Shown piece after piece: positions 17,018-24,928 of a stretch of DNA of 34,571 nt (positions are counted from its first letter, which is position 1; each line of letters opens with the position of its first letter). A model generated the notes under the pieces. The model saw only the letters and a list, made by a program, of their open reading frames with translations. It was not told where the DNA came from and did not search any database. Made by a program: the position numbers and the translations under genes. Source of the DNA: an uncultured Saprospiraceae bacterium (GTDB lineage Bacteria; Bacteroidota; Bacteroidia; Chitinophagales; Saprospiraceae). Location: assembly GCA_937995675.1 (NCBI GenBank), contig CALKJE010000313.1, positions 1 to 34,571 on the forward strand. Reading direction: 5' to 3'.

Positions 17018-17133
17018 TGTTTTGTTGAATTGTTGAATTGTTGAAACGCTTCGCTTGTTGAAATATTGAAACTGCCTACGGCAGTCAGGTCGTTGAATGG
17101 TTATACAGAACAGCGACCTAAATCTATAACACC

Positions 17134-17976
17134 TTAAAGGCAGTGATGGTTAATTCCGAGGACGTATTTTTTTATAATATCAATTTGAGGAGCTGTTTCT
17201 GCGCCATCGAATCCAGAGATATCTTCGTTGGTTAGACGTATTTTATATTGATCTGATAATCGCTTTGCTAGTGGCAAGTAGGACCAATGCCATTTTTCTT
17301 CATTATAGCCATCAGGACGTTCTGTGCCTTTGGGTGTGTAAGGTTGACAGAATCCGAATTTACCTGCGTTGGCAACCAACCAATCGTATTCTTTTTTTCC
17401 TTGTCCTTTTTCAAAATAAGAATTAACAAAAGCATTAAAATCAATATCTGTTCCCCAGTGATGACGAGAGGTTCCTGGCATAGAACTATATTCTAAAATT
17501 TTAAGGGCTCGTTCTACTGGATCTGGAATCTTTTTAGCAGCATTGATATTTCCTTCGAGCAAACGCTTACCATGCCATTTGCCTTCCCAGATTGCTTTTT
17601 GAGCGGAGAAATTTCTAGTAGCTGATTTGATGATTAATTTGATCCCGTCTTTTTTAGCAGCTTCATACATTCGAATAAAGGCAGCATAGGTTTCTTTGTG
17701 TAAAAGCTGACCGGGACGATCTGCATATTGGATATCAATTTGGATAAAATCACTATCTTTTAATGGATCGAATTTACCCATCAAATGCGTAGTTGCAATT
17801 GCAGAGTCCATTTTTATTTCTGGAGGAGTAGCCATTTTGGTCGTTTCGTTATCGGTGATCGTAGTTTGTTTTGCCATCGGTGGTGGAGTCGTCTCATCCG
17901 CTGGTGATGAGCTCGTATTACACGCCATTAAAAAACAAAAGCATCCTCCGCTGAGTAGTGAAATAAGTTTCACCAT
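17134..17976 (-). CDS. Lipoprotein D-alanyl-D-alanine carboxypeptidase (VanY-like, peptidase M15)
   Basis: 280 residues from the ATG at 17976. An in-frame ATG at 18021 would overlap the upstream gene and bury the lipobox, so 17976 is preferred; it lies 7 bases after the upstream stop. The N terminus is a lipoprotein signal (LMAC, Cys19), followed by a Thr/Pro-rich linker. The M15 domain shows SATRNFSAQKAIW (Ser118, Arg121), the zinc motif SRHHWGTDID (His172, Asp179) and EEKWHWSY (His230). Such enzymes trim the terminal D-Ala from peptidoglycan stem peptides in the periplasm. The close spacing suggests it is co-transcribed with the 473-residue unknown upstream. Confidence 0.88.
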   Translation of the reverse strand: MVKLISLLSGGCFCFLMACNTSSSPADETTPPPMAKQTTITDNETTKMATPPEIKMDSAIATTHLMGKFDPLKDSDFIQIDIQYADRPGQLLHKETYAAFIRMYEAAKKDGIKLIIKSATRNFSAQKAIWEGKWHGKRLLEGNINAAKKIPDPVERALKILEYSSMPGTSRHHWGTDIDFNAFVNSYFEKGQGKKEYDWLVANAGKFGFCQPYTPKGTERPDGYNEEKWHWSYLPLAKRLSDQYKIRLTNEDISGFDGAETAPQIDIIKKYVLGINHHCL

Positions 17977-17983
17977 TTTCTTT

Positions 17984-19405
17984 TTAGTATTCAAATTCTT
18001 TTTGTTTATAAGGAAAACCAAACAAGCATTTGTCTTTGATCATTTTTGCTACCCGTGGCACTACCATCTGTTCCCAGCCTTCTTCATTATCTTTCAACAT
18101 TCTCAATACCTCTCTGGAAAAAATATGTAGATGTTCTTGTTGGAATCCTTCAATATCTACGATATGCTTAGAATCCAATAAGTGTTTATATAAAAATTTA
18201 ATTCCTTCTGGAATCGGTAGGTTTTCCGCATTCATCAATTCTTCACTACCCTCTTGCATCGTCGGATAAATATACATCTTCACTTTTCGAGTAAAAAGTT
18301 CCCCAAAACTAGCTAGCAATCTACCATCTCGATTTTCGAAATATTTGGTGCTGATCATTTCTAACAATTCTCGCACACCCAGTACCAATCCCAAGTTGGC
18401 AGGTTTAAAATCGGCCAGATAACGAACCAATTTATGGTGTTCTTCACAGTTAGAAATAACCACTGTTTGATTGAGCGCACAGAGTAAGTCTGCCCGATCC
18501 ATAAAGTCTTTTACATCTAGTTCTCCATCAGATTTTAAATTATCCATTGTAATTTCCGTCAAGACAAACGCTTTATTTGGATCTACTTCTGGCTCTTGAA
18601 AAAACTGATCTCGACTCGAACGGATCATGTCTACATTCACCAAAGTCGGCGGTCGGAAACTTCCTCGCACGACCAATACATTTTTTCGATATAAAAATTC
18701 AGAACCGTGCACGGATCGACCATCTGGTCCAAACATCGCTACATCGCTCAAACCATGTTTAACCAACATCAAGCATAACCAACGATTATCCACTTCTTCA
18801 AAATTAGGTCCTGACAAACGCAGCATATCAATCGCGACTCGACCATGTAGTCCATCCATCAATGACTGAATAAGCATTTCGGGATCTTCGTGGTATTTAT
18901 AACAACCATAAATCAGATTGACACCCAATTCGCCGATCGCTTGTTGCTGAAGATGATTATCATTATCCAACATTTTTACGTGGAGTACGATATCGTTAGG
19001 TGGGCCATTTGGCGAAAGCTGAAATCGCAATCCTAACCAACCATCTCCTTTAATGGTTTTGGTATAATTGATGGCAGCGATTGTATCAGCGAAGACGAAA
19101 AAATTTGCATTAGGACGCTGATTTTCGAGACGCTCTATCATCAAGTCATATTCGTGATCCAACATTTTATACAAACGAGATTCACAAACATAGCGACCGC
19201 TAGCTTCCAATCCATATATTTTATCTGAATAAACTTTGTCGTAGGCGGAAATCGTTTTGGCAATGGTTCCCGCCGCCGCACCGACCTGAAAAAAGTAGCG
19301 TGCTACCTCTTGTCCGGCACCGATTTCGGCAAACGTACCATAGATATTGTCATCCAAATTAATTTCGAGCGCCTTTTGCTCTGTTTCGAGTGCCTGTAAA
19401 GCCAT
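17984..19405 (-). CDS. Conserved 473-residue protein of unknown function
   Basis: 473 residues from the ATG at 19405 (MALQALETEQKALEINLDDNIYGTFAEIG). An open frame continues upstream to 19546, but that part runs through an inverted repeat and past a -7 promoter element, so it is not coding. The sequence GTFAEIGAGQEVARYFFQVG and the following KTISAYDK-YSDKIYG are strongly conserved in Bacteroidota as I know the family; public names for it vary and I know of no experimental basis for them. No signal peptide or membrane helix is visible. The C-terminal part is helical and ends DKCLFGFPYKQKEFEY. The downstream partner is a cell-wall carboxypeptidase lipoprotein. Confidence 0.75.
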   Translation of the reverse strand: MALQALETEQKALEINLDDNIYGTFAEIGAGQEVARYFFQVGAAAGTIAKTISAYDKVYSDKIYGLEASGRYVCESRLYKMLDHEYDLMIERLENQRPNANFFVFADTIAAINYTKTIKGDGWLGLRFQLSPNGPPNDIVLHVKMLDNDNHLQQQAIGELGVNLIYGCYKYHEDPEMLIQSLMDGLHGRVAIDMLRLSGPNFEEVDNRWLCLMLVKHGLSDVAMFGPDGRSVHGSEFLYRKNVLVVRGSFRPPTLVNVDMIRSSRDQFFQEPEVDPNKAFVLTEITMDNLKSDGELDVKDFMDRADLLCALNQTVVISNCEEHHKLVRYLADFKPANLGLVLGVRELLEMISTKYFENRDGRLLASFGELFTRKVKMYIYPTMQEGSEELMNAENLPIPEGIKFLYKHLLDSKHIVDIEGFQQEHLHIFSREVLRMLKDNEEGWEQMVVPRVAKMIKDKCLFGFPYKQKEFEY

Positions 19406-19428
19406 GATGGTTTGAATATTGGTTGGTA

Positions 19429-19436
19429 CAAATTTA
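19429..19436 (-). promoter_or_regulatory. -7 promoter element (TAAATTTG) for the 473-residue gene
   Basis: On the minus strand TAAATTTG fits TAnnTTTG exactly and ends 23 bases before the ATG at 19405. No convincing TTTG is found at the -33 spacing. Its position supports 19405 rather than 19546 as the start. Confidence 0.45.
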
Positions 19437-19471
19437 AGAAAAAAACAAAGGAGTCGTTTATCAGTCTGCCA

Positions 19472-19564
19472 GCATACTACTGGACATTTTCCCATATTCT
19501 GCCTCCTAGCTCCGGCAGTATCGCCGGAGAGTAGCGCCAAACCCACAAATGTCCAGTAGTATGC
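19472..19564. repeat. Nested inverted repeat between divergent genes
   Basis: Perfect 18-bp arms, GCATACTACTGGACATTT (19472-19489) and its complement (19547-19564), enclose 57 bp that hold a second hairpin, CTCCGGC / GCCGGAG (19510-19529). The 304-bp divergent gap (19406-19709) also contains a weaker pair at 19589-19602 and 19650-19663 (12 of 14 bases match), again carrying a CATGTC / GGACAT motif. No gene is seen in the gap. Confidence 0.8.
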
Positions 19565-19709
19565 ATGTCCCTTATGGATTCTACTATTAGAGCATGTCTA
19601 AACTTCTATTAATTGGCTGCAATTGTAAAATTTCGCACAATCATAAAAATTTGGACATACTCTTAAAAGGACGTAAATTCGCTTTATTAGTTACGAAATC
19701 AAGTTAGAA

Positions 19710-20942
19710 GTGTCAGAGAAAAAGCAAGTATATATTGTAGGAGGTGGAGCCGCTGGTTTTTTTGCGGCTATTACCTGCGCTGAAGCCAATCCCAATTTGT
19801 CGGTAACGATCTTAGAACGTGGCAAGTCTGTATTGGAAAAAGTAAGAATATCGGGAGGTGGTCGTTGTAATCTGACGCATGCCTGTTTTCAGCCTAAACC
19901 ACTCACCAAATTTTATCCTCGTGGTGAAAAACCGTTACTGAGTCCTTTTCATCAATTTCAATGTAAGGATACCGTAGAATGGTTTGAAAGTCGGGGAGTA
20001 AAAACCAAGGTCGAAGCAGATGGTAGAATGTTTCCGGTAACGGATCGTTCTCAAACGGTGATTGATTGTTTATTGGGTGCAGCGCAAAAAGCAGGTGTTC
20101 GAGTTTTGACAAGTTCGCGTGTAACCAAAATTTCGCTTGCTCCAGACGATTCTGAACAATGGATTGTGACCACTCCAGCGGCGGATTATCGAGCAGACAA
20201 ACTAATGCTCGCTTCTGGTAGCAATCCTAAAATCTGGGCGATGCTCCAAGAGGTTGGCCATAAAACCATTGCTCCTGTCCCTTCTCTTTTTACTTTTAAT
20301 ATTAAGGATGAAAGAATAAAAGATCTAGCGGGTTTATCAGTTCCCGATGCACTGGTAAAAGTTACTGGAACTAAACTGGAAGCAAGCGGTCCGCTATTGA
20401 TTACGCACTGGGGATTGAGTGGTCCGGGCGTACTTAAATTATCAGCTTGGGGAGCAAGATTGCTCAATGAAAAACAATATGATTTTAATCTACAGGTCAA
20501 CTGGCTTGGTAAGATCAACTATAATGAGGCGGAACAAGCACTTCGAAAAATCAAGGAAGAAAATAGACTTCGTCTGGTAATAAAATATCCACAATTTGAT
20601 TTACCTCGACGATTATGGCAACGACTAATCGCAGCAGCAGGGATTGAGGAAGATCGTAAATGGGCAGACTTGGCTAAAAAGCAATTTAATAAATTAGTGA
20701 CGGAGCTGACGCAAGGAACTTACGCAGTCAAAGGAAAAAGTACTTTTAAGGACGAGTTCGTTACTGCGGGCGGTGTGTTCTTAAAAGAGGTAGATTTTAA
20801 AACTTTTAAAAGTAGAAAATTGCCTAATTTATTTTTTGCTGGAGAGGTCCTGAATATTGATGCGGTAACGGGTGGTTTTAATTTTCAGGCAGCATGGACG
20901 GGTGGCTGGTTGGCGGGCAGAGCGATGGCGGGAGTGGAATAA
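19710..20942 (+). CDS. HI0933/YhiN-family flavoprotein (BaiN/RdsA family), GTG start
   Basis: 410 residues. The FAD-binding Rossmann motif VYIVGGGAAGFFAAI (about 7-21) is followed by the family signature VRISGGGRCNLTH, an inserted middle domain (about 190-340, HWGLSGPGVLKLS) and the C-terminal FAGEVLNIDAVTGGFNFQAAWTGGWLAG. Length and motifs match the HI0933 family, to which E. coli YhiN belongs; that protein has been linked to dihydrouridine formation in 23S rRNA (RdsA), while another member, BaiN, acts on bile acids. An rRNA-modification role is the more likely one here but is inferred only. The start is GTG at 19710: no ATG lies in frame before the FAD motif. Confidence 0.88.
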   Translation: MSEKKQVYIVGGGAAGFFAAITCAEANPNLSVTILERGKSVLEKVRISGGGRCNLTHACFQPKPLTKFYPRGEKPLLSPFHQFQCKDTVEWFESRGVKTKVEADGRMFPVTDRSQTVIDCLLGAAQKAGVRVLTSSRVTKISLAPDDSEQWIVTTPAADYRADKLMLASGSNPKIWAMLQEVGHKTIAPVPSLFTFNIKDERIKDLAGLSVPDALVKVTGTKLEASGPLLITHWGLSGPGVLKLSAWGARLLNEKQYDFNLQVNWLGKINYNEAEQALRKIKEENRLRLVIKYPQFDLPRRLWQRLIAAAGIEEDRKWADLAKKQFNKLVTELTQGTYAVKGKSTFKDEFVTAGGVFLKEVDFKTFKSRKLPNLFFAGEVLNIDAVTGGFNFQAAWTGGWLAGRAMAGVE

Positions 20943-20952
20943 TGAATAATTA

Positions 20953-21164
20953 ATGCGAATCAGTAGTTAAATTTCTAATCAATAATAAAAAATGGCTTTG
21001 GAAGATGCTTCTTGCCGCTTGCTTCTTGCTATTTGCCCTCTTCAATCGCGATTGAAGAGGGCAAATAGCCAATGGCTAAAAGCAAATAGCAAAAAAACTC
21101 CCATGTCAATAGAAAGATATGGTTAATTATACTATTTCAATTATTTTCAACCCCTGATTCGCAT
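20953..21164. repeat. Palindromic repeat element, copy 1 (about 0.2 kb)
   Basis: ATGCGAATCAG at 20953-20963 is mirrored exactly at 21154-21164 and both ends continue into AT-rich AATTAAT flanks. Inside is a perfect 42-bp palindrome at 21028-21069 (arms beginning GCTATTTGCCCTC). A second copy lies at 31441-31666 and shares CTTCTTGCCGCTTGCTTCT as well as both ends. There is no open frame inside. The whole gap 20943-21392 contains no gene. Confidence 0.8.
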
Positions 21165-21171
21165 AATTAAT

Positions 21172-21995
21172 AATTAATAATGCGCTTTATACCAAATGAG
21201 ATATGATTCTTCGATCGTGATTTTTTGTAATTTAGAATTTGATTCGGAAGACACTCGATCTTGTAACGTATAGATCTCTTGGTTTCAATTCTTTCTTTCT
21301 AGTTGGTTATTAACAATTCTACTTGTTTTTTGTTAGGAAGTCTCAGAGTTACCTTCGCGTAGCCAAAACCACTATTATTTAGATTAACTACTATGGAAAT
21401 AGATACCAGAGATTTATTAGTAAAAAGTATTCGTCCAGTGATTCCGATCATTATAGAAGAGGCGGCTACTTCGCCGGAGGAGCGTTTTCAAAATACTTGT
21501 TTACGTCCTATTTTAAAATTTCAAAATGATTTATTACTGGCTGTTTTTAAAAATTATTTAGCATTACGAAAAGGCAAATTTTATGCTTTGTCTAAACCTA
21601 AAAGATTGGAGTATATAAAGCATGCTATTCGGAAGGATTTAAAGTTTAAAAATCTATTAATTGGAATTGTGGTGGGACAGTTTACGGTGGAGGAATGGGA
21701 AATTTATCAGACATATGAACGGGAGTTGAGAAAACGAGTGACGGGGCTTTTGGTGCAGCGGATTCAGGATGGGTTTAATGAATAGTGGGGTAATGGATAA
21801 TGAATAATGCGCTTGGTTCGTGATTTTAATTAATAATGTCCTTCTGCTGGGTATATTTTCTATCGGGATGTTCTGAACAATAATCTATATGAATTCTGAT
21901 TCTTTAATAAAGAATTAACAGCAGCAATCGTTTTAAGTCGTTATCTTTACCGGTGGAGGTCTCAAAAAAGACCACGATAAAGCGCATTATTAATT
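21172..21995. repeat. 19-bp perfect inverted repeats flanking a small gene
   Basis: AATTAATAATGCGCTTTAT at 21172-21190 is repeated in inverted orientation at 21977-21995. A third partial copy (AATAATGCGCTT) is at 21803-21814. The interval carries only the 130-residue gene. The outer ATTAATAATGCG part resembles the ends of the adjoining element at 20953-21164. Confidence 0.7.
21393..21785 (+). CDS. Conserved small protein of unknown function
   Basis: 130 residues, mostly helical, without signal peptide, membrane helix or cysteine motif. The stretch PEERFQNTCLRPILKFQNDLLLAVFKNYL and the later IRKDLKFKNLLIGIVVGQFTVEEWEIY match a small protein family that recurs in Bacteroidota, often named 'glyoxalase' in public entries without visible support, since no metal-binding glyoxalase motif is present. 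The gene stands alone between inverted repeats. Calling it a real gene rests on the family match and the codon pattern. Confidence 0.7.
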   Translation: MEIDTRDLLVKSIRPVIPIIIEEAATSPEERFQNTCLRPILKFQNDLLLAVFKNYLALRKGKFYALSKPKRLEYIKHAIRKDLKFKNLLIGIVVGQFTVEEWEIYQTYERELRKRVTGLLVQRIQDGFNE

Positions 21996-22016
21996 TAAAA
22001 ATTATTCATTATTAAT

Positions 22017-22024
22017 TACTTTTG
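22017..22024 (+). promoter_or_regulatory. -7 promoter element (TACTTTTG), possibly leaderless
   Basis: TACTTTTG fits TAnnTTTG exactly and ends 4 bases before the ATG at 22029, so transcription would begin at or beside the start codon. It lies just outside the AT-rich inverted repeat at 21977-21995. No TTTG is seen at -33. Confidence 0.45.
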
Positions 22025-22028
22025 CGAT

Positions 22029-22478
22029 ATGAAAAAGGTGCGAATTATATTTTTACTGATGGTTCTTTTCATAGGCGGCATGGTGGACACGGTGCGAGGG
22101 CAAGAGGTTTTGGATTGGGTGACGCTGGCAGATGTGAAGTTTGAGAAAGAATATTCAGAGGAATTGATGTTGGAATACGATGTAGCGACCTTTGGAGATT
22201 TGATTAAGCAATTTAATGGAAAAGAAGTACAAATCTCTGGGTATGTGATTGCGTTGGATGCTTTGGGAGTGAGTTTTGTATTGTCTCGGAATCCAAATGC
22301 AACCTGCTTTTTTTGTGGCGGTGGCGGGCCAGAAACGATTGTCGATATCAAGGTAAAGCCTAAAGCGCTTAAGCGTTATAAAATGGATGAACGTAAAACC
22401 TTTAAAGGAATTTTAAAGATGTACCCCGATAACTCTAGTAGTTTTATTTATCTCTTAACAGAAGCGGAACCAATTTAA
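22029..22478 (+). CDS. Secreted small protein with CFFC motif, unknown function
   Basis: 149 residues. Signal peptide 1-24 (MKKVRIIFLLMVLFIGGMVDTVRG before Gln25). The mature part has a small beta-barrel look: QFNGKEVQISGYVIALDALGVSFVLSRNPNATCFFCGGGGPET, where Cys93 and Cys96 form a CxxC beside a Gly-rich turn. Homologues in Bacteroidota carry a very similar CFFCGGxGPE motif; the pair could bind metal or heme or form a disulfide. DUF3299-like proteins are a distant analogy (an OB-like fold with a CxxC), but I do not claim membership. It stands alone, with its own probable promoter. Confidence 0.75.
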   Translation: MKKVRIIFLLMVLFIGGMVDTVRGQEVLDWVTLADVKFEKEYSEELMLEYDVATFGDLIKQFNGKEVQISGYVIALDALGVSFVLSRNPNATCFFCGGGGPETIVDIKVKPKALKRYKMDERKTFKGILKMYPDNSSSFIYLLTEAEPI

Positions 22479-22524
22479 CATTCTCTTATTATTCAACTGA
22501 TAAGTTCTCGTCTATATTTGCCTT

Positions 22525-22790
22525 AGGAATGTTAAACCAATAAACTACTATTCCTTATCTTTTTAGTATTCAAAGAAAATCCCAAACAAAATATTTTCTG
22601 ATGTGCGTTAGCACATTCAATGAGGTTGTTTAAAAATGGCTGCCTGTGTGGAGTTATTCTTAGACAAACTTAATTATAAAAACATTTAGATAATTGGACA
22701 ATCCGTCCTTTTATTGTTTTAGCTGTAACCCCAGAAAACCGTGTTCATACACGGTGAGCGTCCATAGCTTCGGCTATGGGCGTTTTTTTA
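22525..22790 (+). ncRNA. Candidate small RNA ending in a UUCG-loop terminator
   Basis: A TATATTTG element at 22513-22520 (exact TAnnTTTG) would start transcription near 22525, just after the upstream gene. No open frame longer than about 17 codons follows. The 3' part holds three hairpins in a row: GGAC/GTCC at 22696-22708, a 7-bp stem ACCGTGT/ACACGGT at 22738-22755, and the terminator at 22759-22789. The 5' limit is uncertain, and a long 3' UTR of the preceding gene is the alternative. I could not match it to a known RNA family. Confidence 0.4.
22759..22789 (+). terminator. Strong rho-independent terminator
   Basis: Ten-pair stem (22759-22768 with 22773-22782, one G-T pair) closed by a C(TTCG)G loop and followed by T7. 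It is 280 bp beyond the stop codon of the CFFC protein gene and 390 bp before the next gene, so it does not obviously belong to either. Confidence 0.85.
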
Positions 22791-23181
22791 TTTTAGAAAT
22801 TTTACCGCAGTATGGATTTATCATTTCAGATACTTTTTTCTTCTAAAGAATTTTTGATAATATTTAGAACACGCCTAGCGCGCGCTGAGGCAAAAGATCT
22901 TAGACAAAGCCATAGAATATCAATACACATAGACTAAACTTCTACTAACATTCGAAAACAACGACTCCTATCCTAAATTATTGGTAAGGTATTTGGAAAT
23001 AACAATACTATATGCAATATCTCCGTATTGTTATAAATACTGCCATCTAAACATTCATACAAGAAAAGTACAGTCGAACTGGTAACTTATCAATCCCCAC
23101 ACTCTTTTTGTCTTAAATCAATAAGACAACAGCCTTAGAAATTTATTATTCTAATAGACTTTGTTCTAATAAAAATCCAAT
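22791..23181. other. Gene-free stretch upstream of a secreted-protein gene
   Basis: No open frame, repeat or clear hairpin is seen here apart from a short GC island (GCGCGC near 22880). TAGACTTTG at 23155-23163 is a near match to TAnnTTTG (one base too long) and may be the -7 element of the gene starting at 23182. Confidence 0.4.
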
Positions 23182-24882
23182 ATGAGAAAATCTAAATTTT
23201 TCCTACTACTAGTAGTATGTCTTTTTATTTACACTGATTCAGATGCCCAACGCATTAAAGATAAAAGAGCAAATGTAAGCAACAATCGACTACCAAGCGA
23301 ACCGCTTCCGGCGGAATTCACCACCTATTCTATTTCCATCAATCCTATTGGTGAAGCACTTAGTGCTATTGGTCTTACGCCAAAGGATTTAGGTGATAAA
23401 TATTTAACCTTACGAGCTTTTAAAAAATTACCAGAAGGAGGACATTTTCATATCAATGCAAAGGTAAATCCCTTTAGACTAATATCTTCAGAAGAAAAAG
23501 CCAATACTATTACTACTAAAGATAAGAATGGAAATGCAAAAAAAACCACTCAATACCACCGAACTATGTTGTATCAAGTACCGGTTACTTTTACGATAGA
23601 AGATAAAAATGGAAAAATAATTGAGCAGCAAATTTATGGTAGTTCTGCAGAAGGTACATCCTATCAATTTTTAAAAAGCAAAAAAACGCCATTTAATTCA
23701 AAGGCTGAACTAGCAAAAGCTTGGAGTAATAGGAAGGCAACTTATAACAAACTACAAAAAGAAGCGATCAACAAAGCTTTTAGTACTTTCTCTACCTTAA
23801 TAAAGAGAAAATACGATATTTCTATTAACGAAACTTTTTTAGCAATTCAAGTTCCTACTGGAAAAAAAGTAGCTAACGCGGATGAGTTTGCCTCCAACGC
23901 AGAAGCAGCCATTAAGGTTATGAAAGCCATTAAGCCAAACATTCCTAATGATGAAACTAAAAAGAATTTTCAACCAATGATTGATTTTTGGACGGCACAG
24001 AAAGATAATTTTTCTCCGGATAATAAGAAAGAAGTTAAGATTCACCATGCCTGTCTTTATAATCTTGCAGTAGCCAACCTCTTAACAGAAAATTTTGAGG
24101 ATGCAGAAAAGTATGCAAGCTTAGCAGTTAATACAAAGAAAAAGAAATCTATTACAAGTTCGCTAAAAAATCTGATTGAAAGTCGACATAAAACGATGAA
24201 AGAACAAGGAGTTACCACCCTTTATTTTCCGATTGACATATCTACTGCTACAGCTCCAGAAGGTGTCAATTATGAAAAGTACGAACCTAAAGAACCAGTT
24301 ATAGTTCCAGCTAAAGCACCTGTTGACCGAAGTGTAAAATATGATGGATACTATATTACTACCAGTGGAGATTCATTGGTTGGAACTTATGTTTTCCAAC
24401 GTGGAATAGGAGAAGATCCAAGATTTTATCAAGAAAAAAATCTAAAGTTTGTTTACAATAAAAAAGGATCACCAGTTGAGATGAATGTAACACCTCACAG
24501 ATTCAAAAGAGGTTCTTTTAATGGTCGAACTTTTAGTGTAATAAAAAGAAGAGGTTCTTTGTCGATAAAAAAATTCTACTATGCCGTCGAAGTAATTCAA
24601 TCTGGTCCTAAAATGAAGTTGCTTCAGATCTTCCCTATGGAAATAAAAAAGGATGGATCATTGCCTGATCCTCAAACATTAATTACTGTTTCGGGAGAAG
24701 ATGGTTATGTAAATGTTGGTGATTTCAAAAACCCTAAATTTATTAACTGGAAAAAAGGTTTTGCTAGTTTATTCCAAGACTGTGAAGTATTATATGCTGA
24801 AATCAGAGTGGGAGAATATGGACGCGATTTAGCTTCCATCGCAGAAGCAGTAAGTGTATACAATAAAGGTAATTGCAAATAA
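23182..24882 (+). CDS. Secreted protein of unknown function with TPR-like segment
   Basis: 566 residues. Signal peptide 1-22 (MRKSKFFLLLVVCLFIYTDSDA before Gln23). The N-terminal half is a mixed alpha/beta region (SINPIGEALSAIGLTPKDLGDKYLTLRAFKKLP); residues about 280-330 have a helix pair of TPR type (HHACLYNLAVANLLTENFEDAEKYASLAVNTK); the C-terminal 180 residues are beta-rich (KYDGYYITTSGDSLVGTYVFQRG). I recognise no named family. It sits 46 bp upstream of a second secreted protein gene and is likely co-transcribed with it. Confidence 0.7.
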   Translation: MRKSKFFLLLVVCLFIYTDSDAQRIKDKRANVSNNRLPSEPLPAEFTTYSISINPIGEALSAIGLTPKDLGDKYLTLRAFKKLPEGGHFHINAKVNPFRLISSEEKANTITTKDKNGNAKKTTQYHRTMLYQVPVTFTIEDKNGKIIEQQIYGSSAEGTSYQFLKSKKTPFNSKAELAKAWSNRKATYNKLQKEAINKAFSTFSTLIKRKYDISINETFLAIQVPTGKKVANADEFASNAEAAIKVMKAIKPNIPNDETKKNFQPMIDFWTAQKDNFSPDNKKEVKIHHACLYNLAVANLLTENFEDAEKYASLAVNTKKKKSITSSLKNLIESRHKTMKEQGVTTLYFPIDISTATAPEGVNYEKYEPKEPVIVPAKAPVDRSVKYDGYYITTSGDSLVGTYVFQRGIGEDPRFYQEKNLKFVYNKKGSPVEMNVTPHRFKRGSFNGRTFSVIKRRGSLSIKKFYYAVEVIQSGPKMKLLQIFPMEIKKDGSLPDPQTLITVSGEDGYVNVGDFKNPKFINWKKGFASLFQDCEVLYAEIRVGEYGRDLASIAEAVSVYNKGNCK

Positions 24883-24928
24883 TTTCTATATCCAATTTTG
24901 ATAATCCCCTTATTAATAAAATAAAAAA

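Noticed and set aside
17068-17120. Terminator between the VanY-like and thioredoxin-fold genes
   Set aside because: Short hairpins (CTGCC/GGCAG; AGGTCG/CGACCT) exist but no T tract follows on the minus strand.
17977-18021. Earlier start for the VanY-like lipoprotein
   Set aside because: It would overlap the upstream coding region and place 15 charged residues before the lipoprotein signal.
19406-19546. 47-residue N-terminal extension of the 473-residue protein
   Set aside because: It would translate an inverted repeat and lie upstream of an exact -7 promoter element; the conserved N terminus begins at 19405.
21016-21082. Terminator of the HI0933-family gene
   Set aside because: The 42-bp palindrome is not followed by a T tract and recurs as part of a dispersed element, so it is listed as a repeat.
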